A model generated the notes under the pieces. The model was not told the origin of the DNA. It did not search any database and saw only the letters and a list, made by a program, of their open reading frames with translations. Below are positions 38,324 through 47,700 of a DNA stretch of 64,000 bases, piece by piece (within the stretch, counting starts at the first letter, position 1; each line of letters begins with the position of its first letter). The translations under genes and the position numbers were made by a program. Source of the DNA: Gloeothece verrucosa PCC 7822 (lineage in GTDB: Bacteria > Cyanobacteriota > Cyanobacteriia > Cyanobacteriales > Microcystaceae); NCBI RefSeq assembly GCF_000147335.1, contig NC_014502.1:186001-250000 (forward strand), read 5' to 3'.

Positions 38324-38355
38324 AGCCATCAGTTTTTTTCGTTTAACTGATGGCT
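38324..38355. terminator. Bidirectional terminator hairpin
   Basis: AGCCATCAGTT (38324-38334) pairs perfectly with AACTGATGGCT (38345-38355), with a T-rich loop. It lies between the methyltransferase gene and the 38472 gene, both on the minus strand. Further hairpins follow at 38418-38454 (GATGTGC/GCACATC) and about 38457-38471 (AGCCGC/GCGGCT). Confidence 0.6.
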
Positions 38356-38471
38356 TTAAAAGGAACGGGAGGATAGGTAAAATAGAAATCGGCTGAGGTT
38401 AGAGTCGAAAATCATTTGATGTGCTGACTTTTTTTATAAATAAATTGCACATCAGGAGCCGCAACGCGGCT

Positions 38472-38756
38472 TCAAGGATTCCTCTCAATCGCCGCTATTA
38501 TTTGATCATATATTTGAGGAGATAATTCTTGATTTTTTAGTTTTTCTTTCAATAATTCTAGAACTTGTTTTAATTCCTGCTCATCCAGTTTTATAGGGTT
38601 GTTGTCATTTTTGGTAATTTCCCAAATTACTTGAGGATCATTGGCAACTTGTATTAATCGATTGGCAAAAAATTTGAGAATTTTTTGTTCATCAGTTTCT
38701 TTTTGGAGATTGAAATTAATCATTTTGGGTTTTCTTTTTTTATCCATGTTATTCAT
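38472..38756 (-). CDS. Small hypothetical protein after primase gene
   Basis: Start taken at ATG 38756, overlapping the stop region of the primase gene. The protein (MNNMDKKRKPKMINFNLQKE) is about 94 residues, helical (ELKQVLELLKEKLKNQELSP), with no known family. It is likely translationally coupled to the primase. Confidence 0.5.
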   Translation of the reverse strand: MNNMDKKRKPKMINFNLQKETDEQKILKFFANRLIQVANDPQVIWEITKNDNNPIKLDEQELKQVLELLKEKLKNQELSPQIYDQIIAAIERNP

Positions 38757-39661
38757 TTGGAGAGTTTTACGTAATACCAAAGTGTACGATCACTTACCCC
38801 TGAACCCTTGAATGATGCCCATTTATAGTAACATTCGCCGGGTTGATATTTAGCTGATAATTGGCTCCATCTATCCCAGTCATCTAGCAGAGAAAACGAT
38901 ATAAAATGAAGACTCATGCCGATGCGAATCCAACTATCATAGTCATCAGCAAAATTGGGATGAATTAATGATAGTGCCGACTTAGCCGCTTCTATGGTGG
39001 TTGCTCTATCATGTCGTACTTCCCTTATCAAGGGAGCTTTTGTAATGGGCTGAATCTTTTTTGTCCGTTTCGGGGATTGGGCAAGATCTATTATTTGTTC
39101 TGGTATGATCGCCACCTCAATTTCATCAGGACGACAACCCCCGAGCCAAAAATACTGGCCAGTTACTGGATGCGGGGATGGCGGCAAAACCGATTGCTGA
39201 CCGGTTGCACGAATCTCTAAGGCTTCTCCTGGTCCTGTTATCCTCTTGAATGGTTTGATACTATGACCAGGAGGCAGCTTAAATAAATACTGACAACGCC
39301 CAGGACGACCAGAGGTGAATGCTACTGTTCGAGGTAGATGAGGTATTAGTTCTTGGAGATAGGCTCTCGCCGAGTATCCATCAACGTCCAGGGCGATTAG
39401 AAATTCCTTTGAATTTTGCCCTAATAAGATACCCACACCAGGGGGACGGATGGGATAGGGTTGATGATATTTGTTGAGGACGATTATATAACCCCTTTGA
39501 TTAAAATTTTTGATTAAGTTGTCACGGGTGACGGGATGATTTTGCCATTGGTGTCCTATGGGTTGTTTGTTGCGGTTTACGGGAATGAGAGGCCAATGAG
39601 GAGGGAGGATGGAAAGATAGTGGATGAACGATTGAGGTTCAGGAATGGTTACAGCATACAT
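38753..39661 (-). CDS. Prim-pol-type primase (bifunctional primase/polymerase N-terminal plus PriCT-2)
   Basis: Start taken as MYAVTIPEP at 39661. Residues about 20-200 form an archaeo-eukaryotic primase-like prim-pol domain: PLIPVNRNKQPIGHQW, GVGILLG, LIALDVDGYSA with the DxD metal site, and a downstream LEIRATGQQSVLPPSPH carrying the histidine strand. The C-terminal DYDSWIRIGMSLHFI and WDRWSQLSAKYQ segments are a PriCT-2 module. It lacks a fused helicase, so it could work with the helicase at 14561. It diverges from parA. Confidence 0.83.
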   Translation of the reverse strand: MYAVTIPEPQSFIHYLSILPPHWPLIPVNRNKQPIGHQWQNHPVTRDNLIKNFNQRGYIIVLNKYHQPYPIRPPGVGILLGQNSKEFLIALDVDGYSARAYLQELIPHLPRTVAFTSGRPGRCQYLFKLPPGHSIKPFKRITGPGEALEIRATGQQSVLPPSPHPVTGQYFWLGGCRPDEIEVAIIPEQIIDLAQSPKRTKKIQPITKAPLIREVRHDRATTIEAAKSALSLIHPNFADDYDSWIRIGMSLHFISFSLLDDWDRWSQLSAKYQPGECYYKWASFKGSGVSDRTLWYYVKLSK

Positions 39662-39745
39662 TAAACACATCGAAATTAGTTTCAAAGGAATAGCGAAGCT
39701 ACTCCAAGGTCATTGATTGATCATGCTTAGGTAATAATTACTAAA

Positions 39746-39850
39746 AAGTTAAATTGCTAAATTTAACTTTTGTTAATTTACTAAATTTAGCTTTTATTTA
39801 ATTATTGGTTTACTTAAGTACACAATTAGGCTAAAGTATATTTAAGTAAT
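39746..39850. promoter_or_regulatory. Palindromes upstream of parA, parS/operator candidate
   Basis: AAGTTAAATT and AATTTAACTT form perfect 10-bp arms with a 4-base loop at 39746-39769. A related TACTAAATTTAGCTTTTA follows near 39778 as a direct repeat of the right half. The block sits between the divergent primase and parA genes, typical of a partition operator or centromere-like site. Confidence 0.5.
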
Positions 39851-39865
39851 TCATCATTACAACAA

Positions 39866-40639
39866 ATGCTTACTTTAGCAATTGTGTCCCTCAGTGGTGG
39901 GCAGGGTAAAACCACTTGTGCCCTGTTTTTGGGTAAGCGCTTAGCAAAAGAAGGTTGGCCAACCTTAGTTGTGGATGCTGACCCGCAGCATAATCTCACT
40001 ACCTATTTAGAGGCCAAAGTTGATCAGCAGCCGACTTTATTAGAATTTCTCAAGAAAGCCGTAGAACTATCTGAGGCTATCTATCCCGTTGACGGAAAAG
40101 ATAATCTCTATATCATTCCGTCTGATGATGCCCTCGATGCTGCTAATGAATACCTCGCCAGTAGTGGGGCTGCCGCTATTCTACTCAAGCGTCGTTTGGA
40201 AGTCCTCAAAGATACCTTTAAGGTTTGTCTCATCGATGCTCCCCCACAGCGCTCACAGATCTGTCTATCTATCGTTGGTGCTGCTGATTATTTGCTGATA
40301 CCGGCTGAAGCTACCGTAAAGGGCTATGGATCGTTGGTAAGGTCTATCGACTTGTGGAAATCCATGCGCGATGAGCTTAAAGTCTCTGAAGCTGAACTGC
40401 TCGGTGTACTACCTTTCCGAGATCGCTGGATAGGATTAACCCAATCTAAGGAGAGTCAGTTGTCTGTTACCGCTATGGGGGAAGAGGTAGGACGAGAGTT
40501 TATTCTCCCGTCTATCAGGGAAAGTGAGAGATACAAGCAAGCTATCAATCAGGGCAAATTGTTGAGCGAGATGGGTTTTGGGGATTTGGAATATCCCTTT
40601 GATGTTTTGGTGGACTTAATTAAAGGTTTAATTAATTAA
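39866..40639 (+). CDS. parA: ParA-type partition ATPase
   Basis: 257 residues. The P-loop is LSGGQGKTT at residues 9-17. The usual signature lysine (KGGxGKT) is replaced by Ser10, a variant I believe occurs in some plasmid ParA proteins. Next come VVDADPQHNLT (Walker A' Asp), the Walker B strand VCLIDAPPQRS, and LIPAEATVKGYGSL. It is followed 2 bp later by its likely partner. It would position plasmid copies on the nucleoid. Confidence 0.87.
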   Translation: MLTLAIVSLSGGQGKTTCALFLGKRLAKEGWPTLVVDADPQHNLTTYLEAKVDQQPTLLEFLKKAVELSEAIYPVDGKDNLYIIPSDDALDAANEYLASSGAAAILLKRRLEVLKDTFKVCLIDAPPQRSQICLSIVGAADYLLIPAEATVKGYGSLVRSIDLWKSMRDELKVSEAELLGVLPFRDRWIGLTQSKESQLSVTAMGEEVGREFILPSIRESERYKQAINQGKLLSEMGFGDLEYPFDVLVDLIKGLIN

Positions 40640-40641
40640 CG

Positions 40642-41154
40642 ATGTCAGAAAATAATTTATTGGCTAAATTACAACAAAAGAGAAACCGACCTACCGTAGA
40701 GAGGTTTGATCCTCTATTACCTGCTGTTACTCCCATTGTTGAGACTATCGAAGAGTCCGCAGAAACTACGGACACTACCGAGGCTACAGATAATACAGAG
40801 ATTACAAACCAATTTTTAACTGATAATAACATTCAATCTGGGAAGGTAGAGTCGGATGAACTTACAATTACTAAACTCAAACAAAAATTAGAAACATACG
40901 GCAAAACTCGCCGTAGAAGCGGCATTATTTTGGATGAAACAATCGATGATGAAATTTCAGCGTTCTGCCAAGCCAACAAAATTACTGTTGAAACTTTTTT
41001 AGAAGCCGCTTGGGTTATTATTTCCAGTAAAGAGGATTTGAAGAAAAAGATTATTAAAGAATCCAAAGCTAGATATAGTAAACGCAAAGAAGCAGGAACT
41101 TTAAGAAGGCAGATAACTCAATTAGAAAACTTGAAAAAGCTAATTAAAAGCTAA
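40642..41154 (+). CDS. Putative partition partner of ParA
   Basis: 170 residues, starting 2 bp after parA. It has a basic N-terminus (NLLAKLQQKRNRPTVERFDP), an acidic Thr/Glu-rich linker (40-75), and a C-terminal region (RRSGIILDETIDDEISAFC, VETFLEAAWVII) that resembles a ribbon-helix-helix or plasmid ParB-type DNA-binding module, then a basic helix. Position and layout, not sequence identity, support the role. Confidence 0.65.
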   Translation: MSENNLLAKLQQKRNRPTVERFDPLLPAVTPIVETIEESAETTDTTEATDNTEITNQFLTDNNIQSGKVESDELTITKLKQKLETYGKTRRRSGIILDETIDDEISAFCQANKITVETFLEAAWVIISSKEDLKKKIIKESKARYSKRKEAGTLRRQITQLENLKKLIKS

Positions 41155-41354
41155 ATGTTTTCCTTCAACTCGGTATTACTCAAATTTAGGTCAGGGGAGA
41201 TACGAGTTAACTCATATCTTGCACCAACTGATTTTAGGGTTGAAATCGGGTGTAGGGTGTAGGTATCGAAACCTTACAAGAACATCAATTAATGTTATTA
41301 CGTCATTCTCCCTTAGAACCCGAAAAAATTACGGCAAATGTAGGATAAAAAGCC

Positions 41355-41516
41355 ATGATTTTACTCGCTCAAAGAGCCTCATAAAACCGAGACTTTCCCG
41401 AACATAACCTAAAAAAAGGAAACCTTACCACCTTAGTAAATAAAGTTTCTCATCATATAATCTTTCCAGAGGCTAACCTCGATTTAAGTAGTCCCTGGAA
41501 AGATTACAATATTTAA
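41355..41516 (+). pseudogene. Decayed DUF4926 gene
   Basis: The frame LAQRAS, stop, NRDFPEHNLKKGNLTTLVN matches the intact DUF4926 protein at 16963-17211 (LYQRVSLNRDFPEHNLKKGD). An in-frame TAA and loss of the second half show it is a relic. The inverted pair AATCTTTCCAG / CTGGAAAGATT (41459-41469 and 41495-41505) lies in its 3' part. Confidence 0.75.
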
Positions 41517-41648
41517 GTTTTAAGGCGATGCTCCCATATTATGAGAGTTTTTACCTTTACCCTTTAACCCAAAATCTCTCCAAATAACATTCCCGTTTTC
41601 CCAACGCAGAACTTATTGGGAGAGACAAATTTTTAAGTTAAAATTGAT

Positions 41649-42719
41649 TTAAATAGAGGCAGCAAAAGCACCTATTTGATGGAGTTTTTTCAATATAGAG
41701 AGGGCTGCCGCCCCAATATCTTCCTTTTTATTCGTTTTAACTTCTGTGGCTGTAATGGTTTCATCTTGATACACCATTTTAGAAGTACATTCCCATCCCC
41801 CATTTACCGCACGAAATTGATAGGTAGGAGGTTGAATTTTCAGAATGGCCGACTGATTATTAAGGTATAAGATGGGGTTGTCAGCACCTGGGATGTCTGG
41901 GATATCTTCAATGGGTTCAGGGGTTGTATTATTTACTGTTTCTTGCGTGATGTCTAATTCTTGAGTAGAGGGGAAAAAGGGTTCATCAGTATTAGTTTCA
42001 TCAAGACCAGGTAATGGTAACTCTAATACTCTCTGTTTTTGTGCGGCCGCATTGGCGATTGCGGTATTGGCCAAAATCATAAATTCTTGGATGAGTTGTT
42101 GAGATTTATATTGCCTCAGTTCGCATGGCCGCCCCTCCTCATCAAGGAATAACCCTGATATCGATGTTCCACCAATAGCCCCAATATTAGTGCGTCTCCA
42201 GTATAGTTTCTGTGCCCACATCTCACAATATCTAATCTGGCAGTAGAAGGGATTAGAGGGTTCATTGAGGATTGCCTCAGCCTCAGTGTATGAGAATTTC
42301 TTGAGACTCGTTAACTGAGTTAAGGAAACTTCGGTGTTTACTATTTTGGCATTACTGTCTAATGTTACCTTGATCGTCACTGTTGGTCTTAGCTTATTTT
42401 CCAATAGACTAAGTTTATTGGTGGCTAAATCTGAGGGTAACATCGGGTCTACTTTACGTGGTAGATAATGGGTTTCAACTCGCTCAATGGCGGCTTTCTC
42501 AATAGCACCACCAAAGGGAACCATAGATGTAACATCCGTAATATGAACCCAAATTATCGCCCCGTTTCTTATCGGTTCTATCCAGATAGCATCGTCTAAG
42601 TCTAGAGATGTTTCACTATCTATGGTAAAGCCTAACACCTGTTCCCGTTTACTTACTGAAGGAGCTTTTAAGGTTTCTAACTCGGCGATTACTTGGTGGC
42701 TGAATTGTCTCATGTTCAC
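41649..42719 (-). CDS. RNB-domain (RNase II/R-like) protein fused to a dsRBD-like domain
   Basis: A 356-residue protein. Residues 28-225 match the first half of the RNB exoribonuclease domain: FTIDSETSLDLDDAIWI keeps the four metal-binding aspartates (D34, D40, D42, D43, with the spacing of RNase II D201/D207/D209/D210), then AIERVETHYLPRKVDPMLPS, LATNKLSLLEN and QEFMILANTAIA. The second half of RNB and the cold-shock and S1 domains are absent. After an acidic linker, residues about 298-352 (PPTYQFRAVNGGWECTSKM, TNKKEDIGAAALSILKKL) look like a double-stranded RNA-binding domain. This is an unusual short architecture; it may bind or trim structured RNA. Confidence 0.75.
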   Translation of the reverse strand: MNMRQFSHQVIAELETLKAPSVSKREQVLGFTIDSETSLDLDDAIWIEPIRNGAIIWVHITDVTSMVPFGGAIEKAAIERVETHYLPRKVDPMLPSDLATNKLSLLENKLRPTVTIKVTLDSNAKIVNTEVSLTQLTSLKKFSYTEAEAILNEPSNPFYCQIRYCEMWAQKLYWRRTNIGAIGGTSISGLFLDEEGRPCELRQYKSQQLIQEFMILANTAIANAAAQKQRVLELPLPGLDETNTDEPFFPSTQELDITQETVNNTTPEPIEDIPDIPGADNPILYLNNQSAILKIQPPTYQFRAVNGGWECTSKMVYQDETITATEVKTNKKEDIGAAALSILKKLHQIGAFAASI

Positions 42720-42866
42720 TGCGCGGTATAATTAAGTTATAAAATTAATCCAGTTATTTAAGAGAGGGCAGGTAAGCACTGCCCCTTCTCTTCAATCCCC
42801 CGCCTCCTTGTTGTTAATTTTATCGAAACTTTTTTAAATTTGCCTCCTTTTTGGAGTTAATAAAAA

Positions 42867-43287
42867 TTAACAATTCCCATCGGGATTGATGCCAATATCT
42901 CGTTTAAAGTGGATTTTAGTTTTATAGATTTCTGCCAATTTTCTAACAACTTCTTTGATCGATTCCCGGGGAACTTTTAACCCGTTCCATTTCCCAGGCG
43001 TTCCATCATTTATAGAGAAAAATTCGCCGACTATTTCAGGATTAAATAGTCTCCCGTTGATTAGATCTTCTAGATACCAAGCTTCCCCGAAGCGTGCTTC
43101 CGTTTAAAACCATCAAAGCGGGTTTGTCATTAACTATTTCACAAATCCAATACATTTTTTCTGGCGTTTCCTGTTGTGTTTGGCAATTAGTTTTAATTCC
43201 TTCAATCGCAGCATAATGATGTTTCTCAAGAAAACAATAGTTTAAATCTTCGGGCTTGGTAGTTAAAAAAGGGTTAAAGTCAAACAT
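42867..43287 (-). pseudogene. Frameshifted hypothetical protein
   Basis: ATG 43287 opens MFDFNPFLTTKPEDLNYCF, which runs to KPALMVLNGS. From near 43103 the coherent continuation lies in another frame: RFGEAWYLEDLINGRLFNPE, NDGTPGKWNGLKVP, ending GINPDGNC with TAA at 42867-42869. A one-base change would give a protein of about 140 residues. No family is recognised. Confidence 0.6.
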
Positions 43288-43410
43288 GGTTTTTAGGGAT
43301 TGAAGTTTACTAATTTAATTCTTTGGAGTTAACCGAATAGTTTTAGGGGGATTGGTAAAGCGATCTCCTCTTCCTCTCCGGTCATTCAAGGCAGCGCCTT
43401 GACAATCTCC

Positions 43411-43545
43411 TTAGAGACGGTTAATCAATCTTTGTGCATCATAAGGCCATCCTTTTTTGGGAGCCGCTTTTAAAATTTCTTGCAGTAGGTGAAGGACCTC
43501 AGTTCTTTTCTCAGCTAACTGTTCTTGGTTTAAAATTTTTGAAAA
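43411..43545 (-). pseudogene. C-terminal gene remnant
   Basis: An open stretch without a start codon encodes NQEQLAEKRTEVLHLLQEIL, then KAAPKKGWPYDAQRLINRL and a stop at 43411-43413. The composition looks protein-like, so it is probably the 3' end of a deleted gene. Confidence 0.35.
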
Positions 43546-43945
43546 TTAACACAGTGAACGCGGCTTATTCATTTCTCCTTAAAATAGTATTTTTGTTCTG
43601 TTTCCAAGGTGAGGAAATATTCAAGATGCGGCTTGGAACAACTTATAGCAGCTAAAATTTTTGGACATAAATAAAGTTAACATAGCAAACTTTATTTATG
43701 TCCAGGTACTTAAATAGGGCCATATAAACAAAATCAAGGATTATTTATGACTTTAGAATTTACAACTATTTTTATTTAACCTAATAATTAGGATATAAAA
43801 ATGATTTTCGTGCGCTCATTATTCTTGTGTCTAACTCGAATAAAAGTGGCTTTTTTTGAAAAAATCAAGAGTTATCAATAAAAGTTTACAGTCCCGAAAC
43901 TTACAAAAAAAACATCAAGTCTAAGCCACTTATATCTCACTCAGG
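43546..43945. other. Gene-free stretch with a long palindrome
   Basis: 400 bp with no credible ORF on either strand, apart from the palindrome at 43663-43703. Confidence 0.5.
43663..43703. repeat. Perfect 16-bp inverted repeat
   Basis: GGACATAAATAAAGTT at 43663-43678 is perfectly complementary to AACTTTATTTATGTCC at 43688-43703, with a 9-base spacer. It could be a terminator-like hairpin, an operator, or a miniature palindromic element. Confidence 0.7.
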
Positions 43946-44656
43946 TTACGATAAGTTACGTTTAAAAACCGTACCCAATAAAGCCGCAGTAGCTACTCCT
44001 AACAAGGTCAAAGGTTCAGGAACAGAAGTAACACTGATGTTATCTATTAATAAAGCCGAATTAACCGCCGTATCTCCACTGTCTGTTTTATCCACATCTA
44101 CCACTCCAAATCCTAATAGATAAATTCCTGCTGCTTGTACTGTAATAGAAGCTGTTTTATAGCCTGTTTCTCGACTTAATCGAGTAAACAAACTGAGGTT
44201 AGTCACTTCAGTTGTATCAGCGAGAAGAGTGAATCCATTTAAAACAAAAAACCCTAAATCATTATAATTATTTTCACTAGGGTCTTGATCCGTTAAAAAG
44301 TTCCAAGAAAAGCTAATTATATCTCCCGCCTTAAGAGTAACAGTTTGTTTAATAGCAGAACCTTCTGTCACTCCTAAGTCAGTTAAACTTCCGACAGTGA
44401 GTCCCAAAAAGTTTTCTAAATCTGAACCCCCTACTTCGGTTGTATCCTGTAGAGTTTCTAACACCGCTTGATAAGTCCCATCTTGAGGAGTTACGCCAAA
44501 ATTAGCATCTTCTACTGTTACTTGACCGGCTGTTGACCAAGATTGGAAGTTTCCGCTTTCAAAACTACTATTTAAAACAGCCGCACTGACTTTGAGTACA
44601 TCACCAAAAACTAAAGCCGCTACTGAACTTAAAGTTAACAAAGTTAGTTTTAACAT
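43946..44656 (-). CDS. PEP-CTERM domain protein
   Basis: A 236-residue protein with an N-terminal signal sequence (MLKLTLLTLSSVAALVFGDV, cleavage probably after VSAA), a beta-sandwich body (LNSSFESGNFQSWSTAG), and the C-terminal signal SVPEPLTLLGVATAALLG plus basic KRN tail. It is an exported protein processed by an exosortase-type system. It lies directly downstream of the giant RHS gene on the same strand. Confidence 0.85.
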   Translation of the reverse strand: MLKLTLLTLSSVAALVFGDVLKVSAAVLNSSFESGNFQSWSTAGQVTVEDANFGVTPQDGTYQAVLETLQDTTEVGGSDLENFLGLTVGSLTDLGVTEGSAIKQTVTLKAGDIISFSWNFLTDQDPSENNYNDLGFFVLNGFTLLADTTEVTNLSLFTRLSRETGYKTASITVQAAGIYLLGFGVVDVDKTDSGDTAVNSALLIDNISVTSVPEPLTLLGVATAALLGTVFKRNLS

Positions 44657-44750
44657 AATTTTCTAGCTCCTTAAAAATTGTATTTAACAGGGAACAAGGG
44701 AATTAATTACAAGCTGTTTATTCCCTTGCGACTTCATCAGCAAAACGGTG

Positions 44751-47700
44751 TTAGGTAGTTATTAAAAAGTCATTATTATCCAATTCAGGAATTGTCGTTA
44801 AAGTAGCCAACACACCGCCGCTTCCTAATCCCGTAGCATTTCCATTTTGATTATACAATAAATTGCCACTAGATAAATTGTAAATTATTTTAGCAGACTG
44901 AGTTGAACTTACGCCAGTTTCTTCAGCTACATTAACATTAATAATAGCTAGTTTCTCAGCTTTCAAATTGCTATTCACAGGACTTGATAAAGCGGCAAAT
45001 GACAACTTACTTAACACAATTTTATCGCTGCCTTTGGTAAAATCGGTTATAGTATCTACACCGAAAGCACTTGAGGCAAAAACCGCTCCACTTCCAAATA
45101 AGAATTGATCATCTCCTTCGCCGCCAGTGAGGGTATCATTGCCGGCTCCTCCTACTAAAGTATCCTTGCCATTTCCTCCTATTAAACTATCATTGCCGGC
45201 TAATCCTTTGAGTAAATTATTGCCGCTATTTCCCGTAATAGTATTATCGAGTTCATTGCCGGTTCCATTAATATTTGCTGTCCCCGTTAAAATCAAGTCC
45301 TCCACATTCGCGGGGAGAGTATAACTCACTGAAGATTGTATTTTATCTTGACCTTCGGAGGCATTTTCAATGACTACATCTCGGTTACTATCAACGATGT
45401 AGAGGTCATTACCGGCTTTTCCAATTAATCTATCAATCCCCAGTCCCCCATCCAAAACATCATCGTTAGATGTGCCGCTAAGTGTATCATTATTAGCTCC
45501 TCCTTTGAGCAAATTTAAAACGGTAATCTCAAAGCTATTATTAACACTAGCTCCTTGGCTATCAGTGGCGATAACTGTTAATAAATAAATGCCAGAATCA
45601 TTAAGGGTTGGTGTTCCACTAAAGGTTTGTGTGGCGGCATTAAAGTTTAACCAATTAGGTAAATTATTAGTGCTATAAGTGAGGGTATCTCCTAAATCGA
45701 TATCGCTAAAAGTATTAGCGGCTAGGGTAAAGTTAAACGGTTGTTCTTCGGTTAGAGTGAAGTTGGGAATAGTTTGATTAACAAGAGGTGCATCGTTAAT
45801 GGGGTTAACGGTGATGTTAAAGCTTGTGGTGGAGATGGTTCCTCCTGCGGCATCGGAAACGGTAAAGCTGAAGCTGTCGTTAGTCGTTTCGCTGCCATTG
45901 TGAGCATAACTGAGGAGGTTATTATTAATATCTGCTTGGGTAAAAGTGCTATTGAGGGTTAGTGGGGTTCCGTTGAGTAAAATGATTCCCTGAGTGGGTA
46001 ATCCGGTTATAGTGTAGGTGAGTTCGGTGGGACTATTATCAGTGTCGGTAACTCGTAACTGGGTTAGGGTAATTAAACTTGTGCTTGCTTCGTTTAAGGT
46101 AAGACCGTTATTAGCGGCGAGGATAGGAATAGCATTAATTTCTGTCTCTAGGACTTGGGTAGTTGCGCCAGCGTTTGTGGGAATTTCTTGAGTGTTACCG
46201 GCGTTGTCACTTGCAATGACTTTGAAAGCGTATGTATGGCCGGCTTCACCAATATAGGAAGCTTCTGTTAGGGTGGTTTGAGTTAACCAAGGGGTAAAAG
46301 CACTTCCGTTATCGGAGACATAAACGGTATAGTAAGCTATTCCAGAACCGTTATTATCATCCCCACCACTCCAACTAACCAGGAATTCTCCAGGTGCAAC
46401 GGAAGTGGGAAGAGGGTTAAGGGTGCTTGTGGGTTTACCAGCATCGAGGGTGTTAAAGATGGGTGGGGTGTTGATGGGTTCGTTAATGTCAAAGATGATT
46501 GTCGCTTCTGCATCGATGACTGTGCCTGTGGTGACGTTGCGTTTGGGACGGATGGTATAGTTGACAAATCCGTCTCCGATGCCACTTTCTGTGTCGGGGG
46601 GTAGGAAGCCGATAGTTGGATTTGTGGGAATTTCGCCGGTTTCGGGGTCTATGGTGGTAATTGTCCAGAATGCTTGTCCTTTGAGGATATCAATTCCGGC
46701 GGCGACATCGACGAAAAAGCCGTAAGTTTCGGTTAAGTCTAGGCGCTGGTTATAGAAGGAGACGTTATCAGGTACATCGAAGATTAAATCTCCCCAACCA
46801 AAGTCTCCTAGACGGAAGGTGCGATAATCGAGGTCTGCGTCTAAGGGATGGGTAATGGTGACTTGTTGCGCGGGTGCGGTGGCAGTGGCTTGGTTTTCGT
46901 AGCGGATGGTGTAGGGGAGGGTTGAGGATGCAGAGATCCAGTTTTCTGAACCGAAGCCGGCGGGGCCTATGATGTCGTTGGGATCGGAGGAGCGGATGAT
47001 GGGAATAACAAAATCTTTAATTATGTCACCAAAATCGTCAATTGTGTCAATAAAATCCTTCCAATTAATGTCACTTAAATCCTCCCAAGTATAAGTTTTA
47101 AACCAATGTGCTTCAATCGGCGTTCCAAATCCTACGCCAACGTTTGTAAATCCGCCTTGATATCCGTTCCCCAAAACAACGTCATTTCCTGCAACTATTC
47201 CTAATCCACCACTCCAACCAAATTGATCACTCTTACCTGTTAATTGTTTAGCATTAGCAGCATTAGTTCCCCCAAAATTTATTCCTCCAGATAATCCTGC
47301 ACCAGCGTAAAGTCCTCCTCCCGCCGTCCACTGAACATTTGGAATAAAACTTGATCCATCCCAAACTAGCGATATTCCAAACGTACCACCAATTCCATAG
47401 TTTCCTCCTGTAACGCTTCCTCCCACCGAAAATGTCCTCAAACCCAAAGGATCAATAAATTGTTGGGGTTGATTTTGAGTATAACTATATAAATTAATTC
47501 CTCCAATCATTCCTATAGGATCAGGATTAATAAATCTCCCCTCTGTAGGTGTGTAGTATCTCGCTCGCATAAAATCGAGACTATTACCTTCCCGCATCAC
47601 CCCCCATTGGCCCACATACTCAAACGGGTTAGCAACCGCCTCAACCTTATTTAAACTTTCCCCAAACGGTAAATAACTGTACTGATTAACATAACTCCCC

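Noticed and set aside
41219..41407. Plus-strand ORF of 62 codons
   Set aside because: It is an out-of-frame reading across the DUF4926 relic, with no ribosome-binding site.
41459..41505. Inverted repeat AATCTTTCCAG / CTGGAAAGATT as a structured RNA
   Set aside because: It lies in the 3' part of the decayed DUF4926 frame, lacks a T-run and shows no further support.
43434..43655. Plus-strand ORF of 73 codons
   Set aside because: The opposite strand here carries the more protein-like C-terminal remnant, and no start signal is seen.
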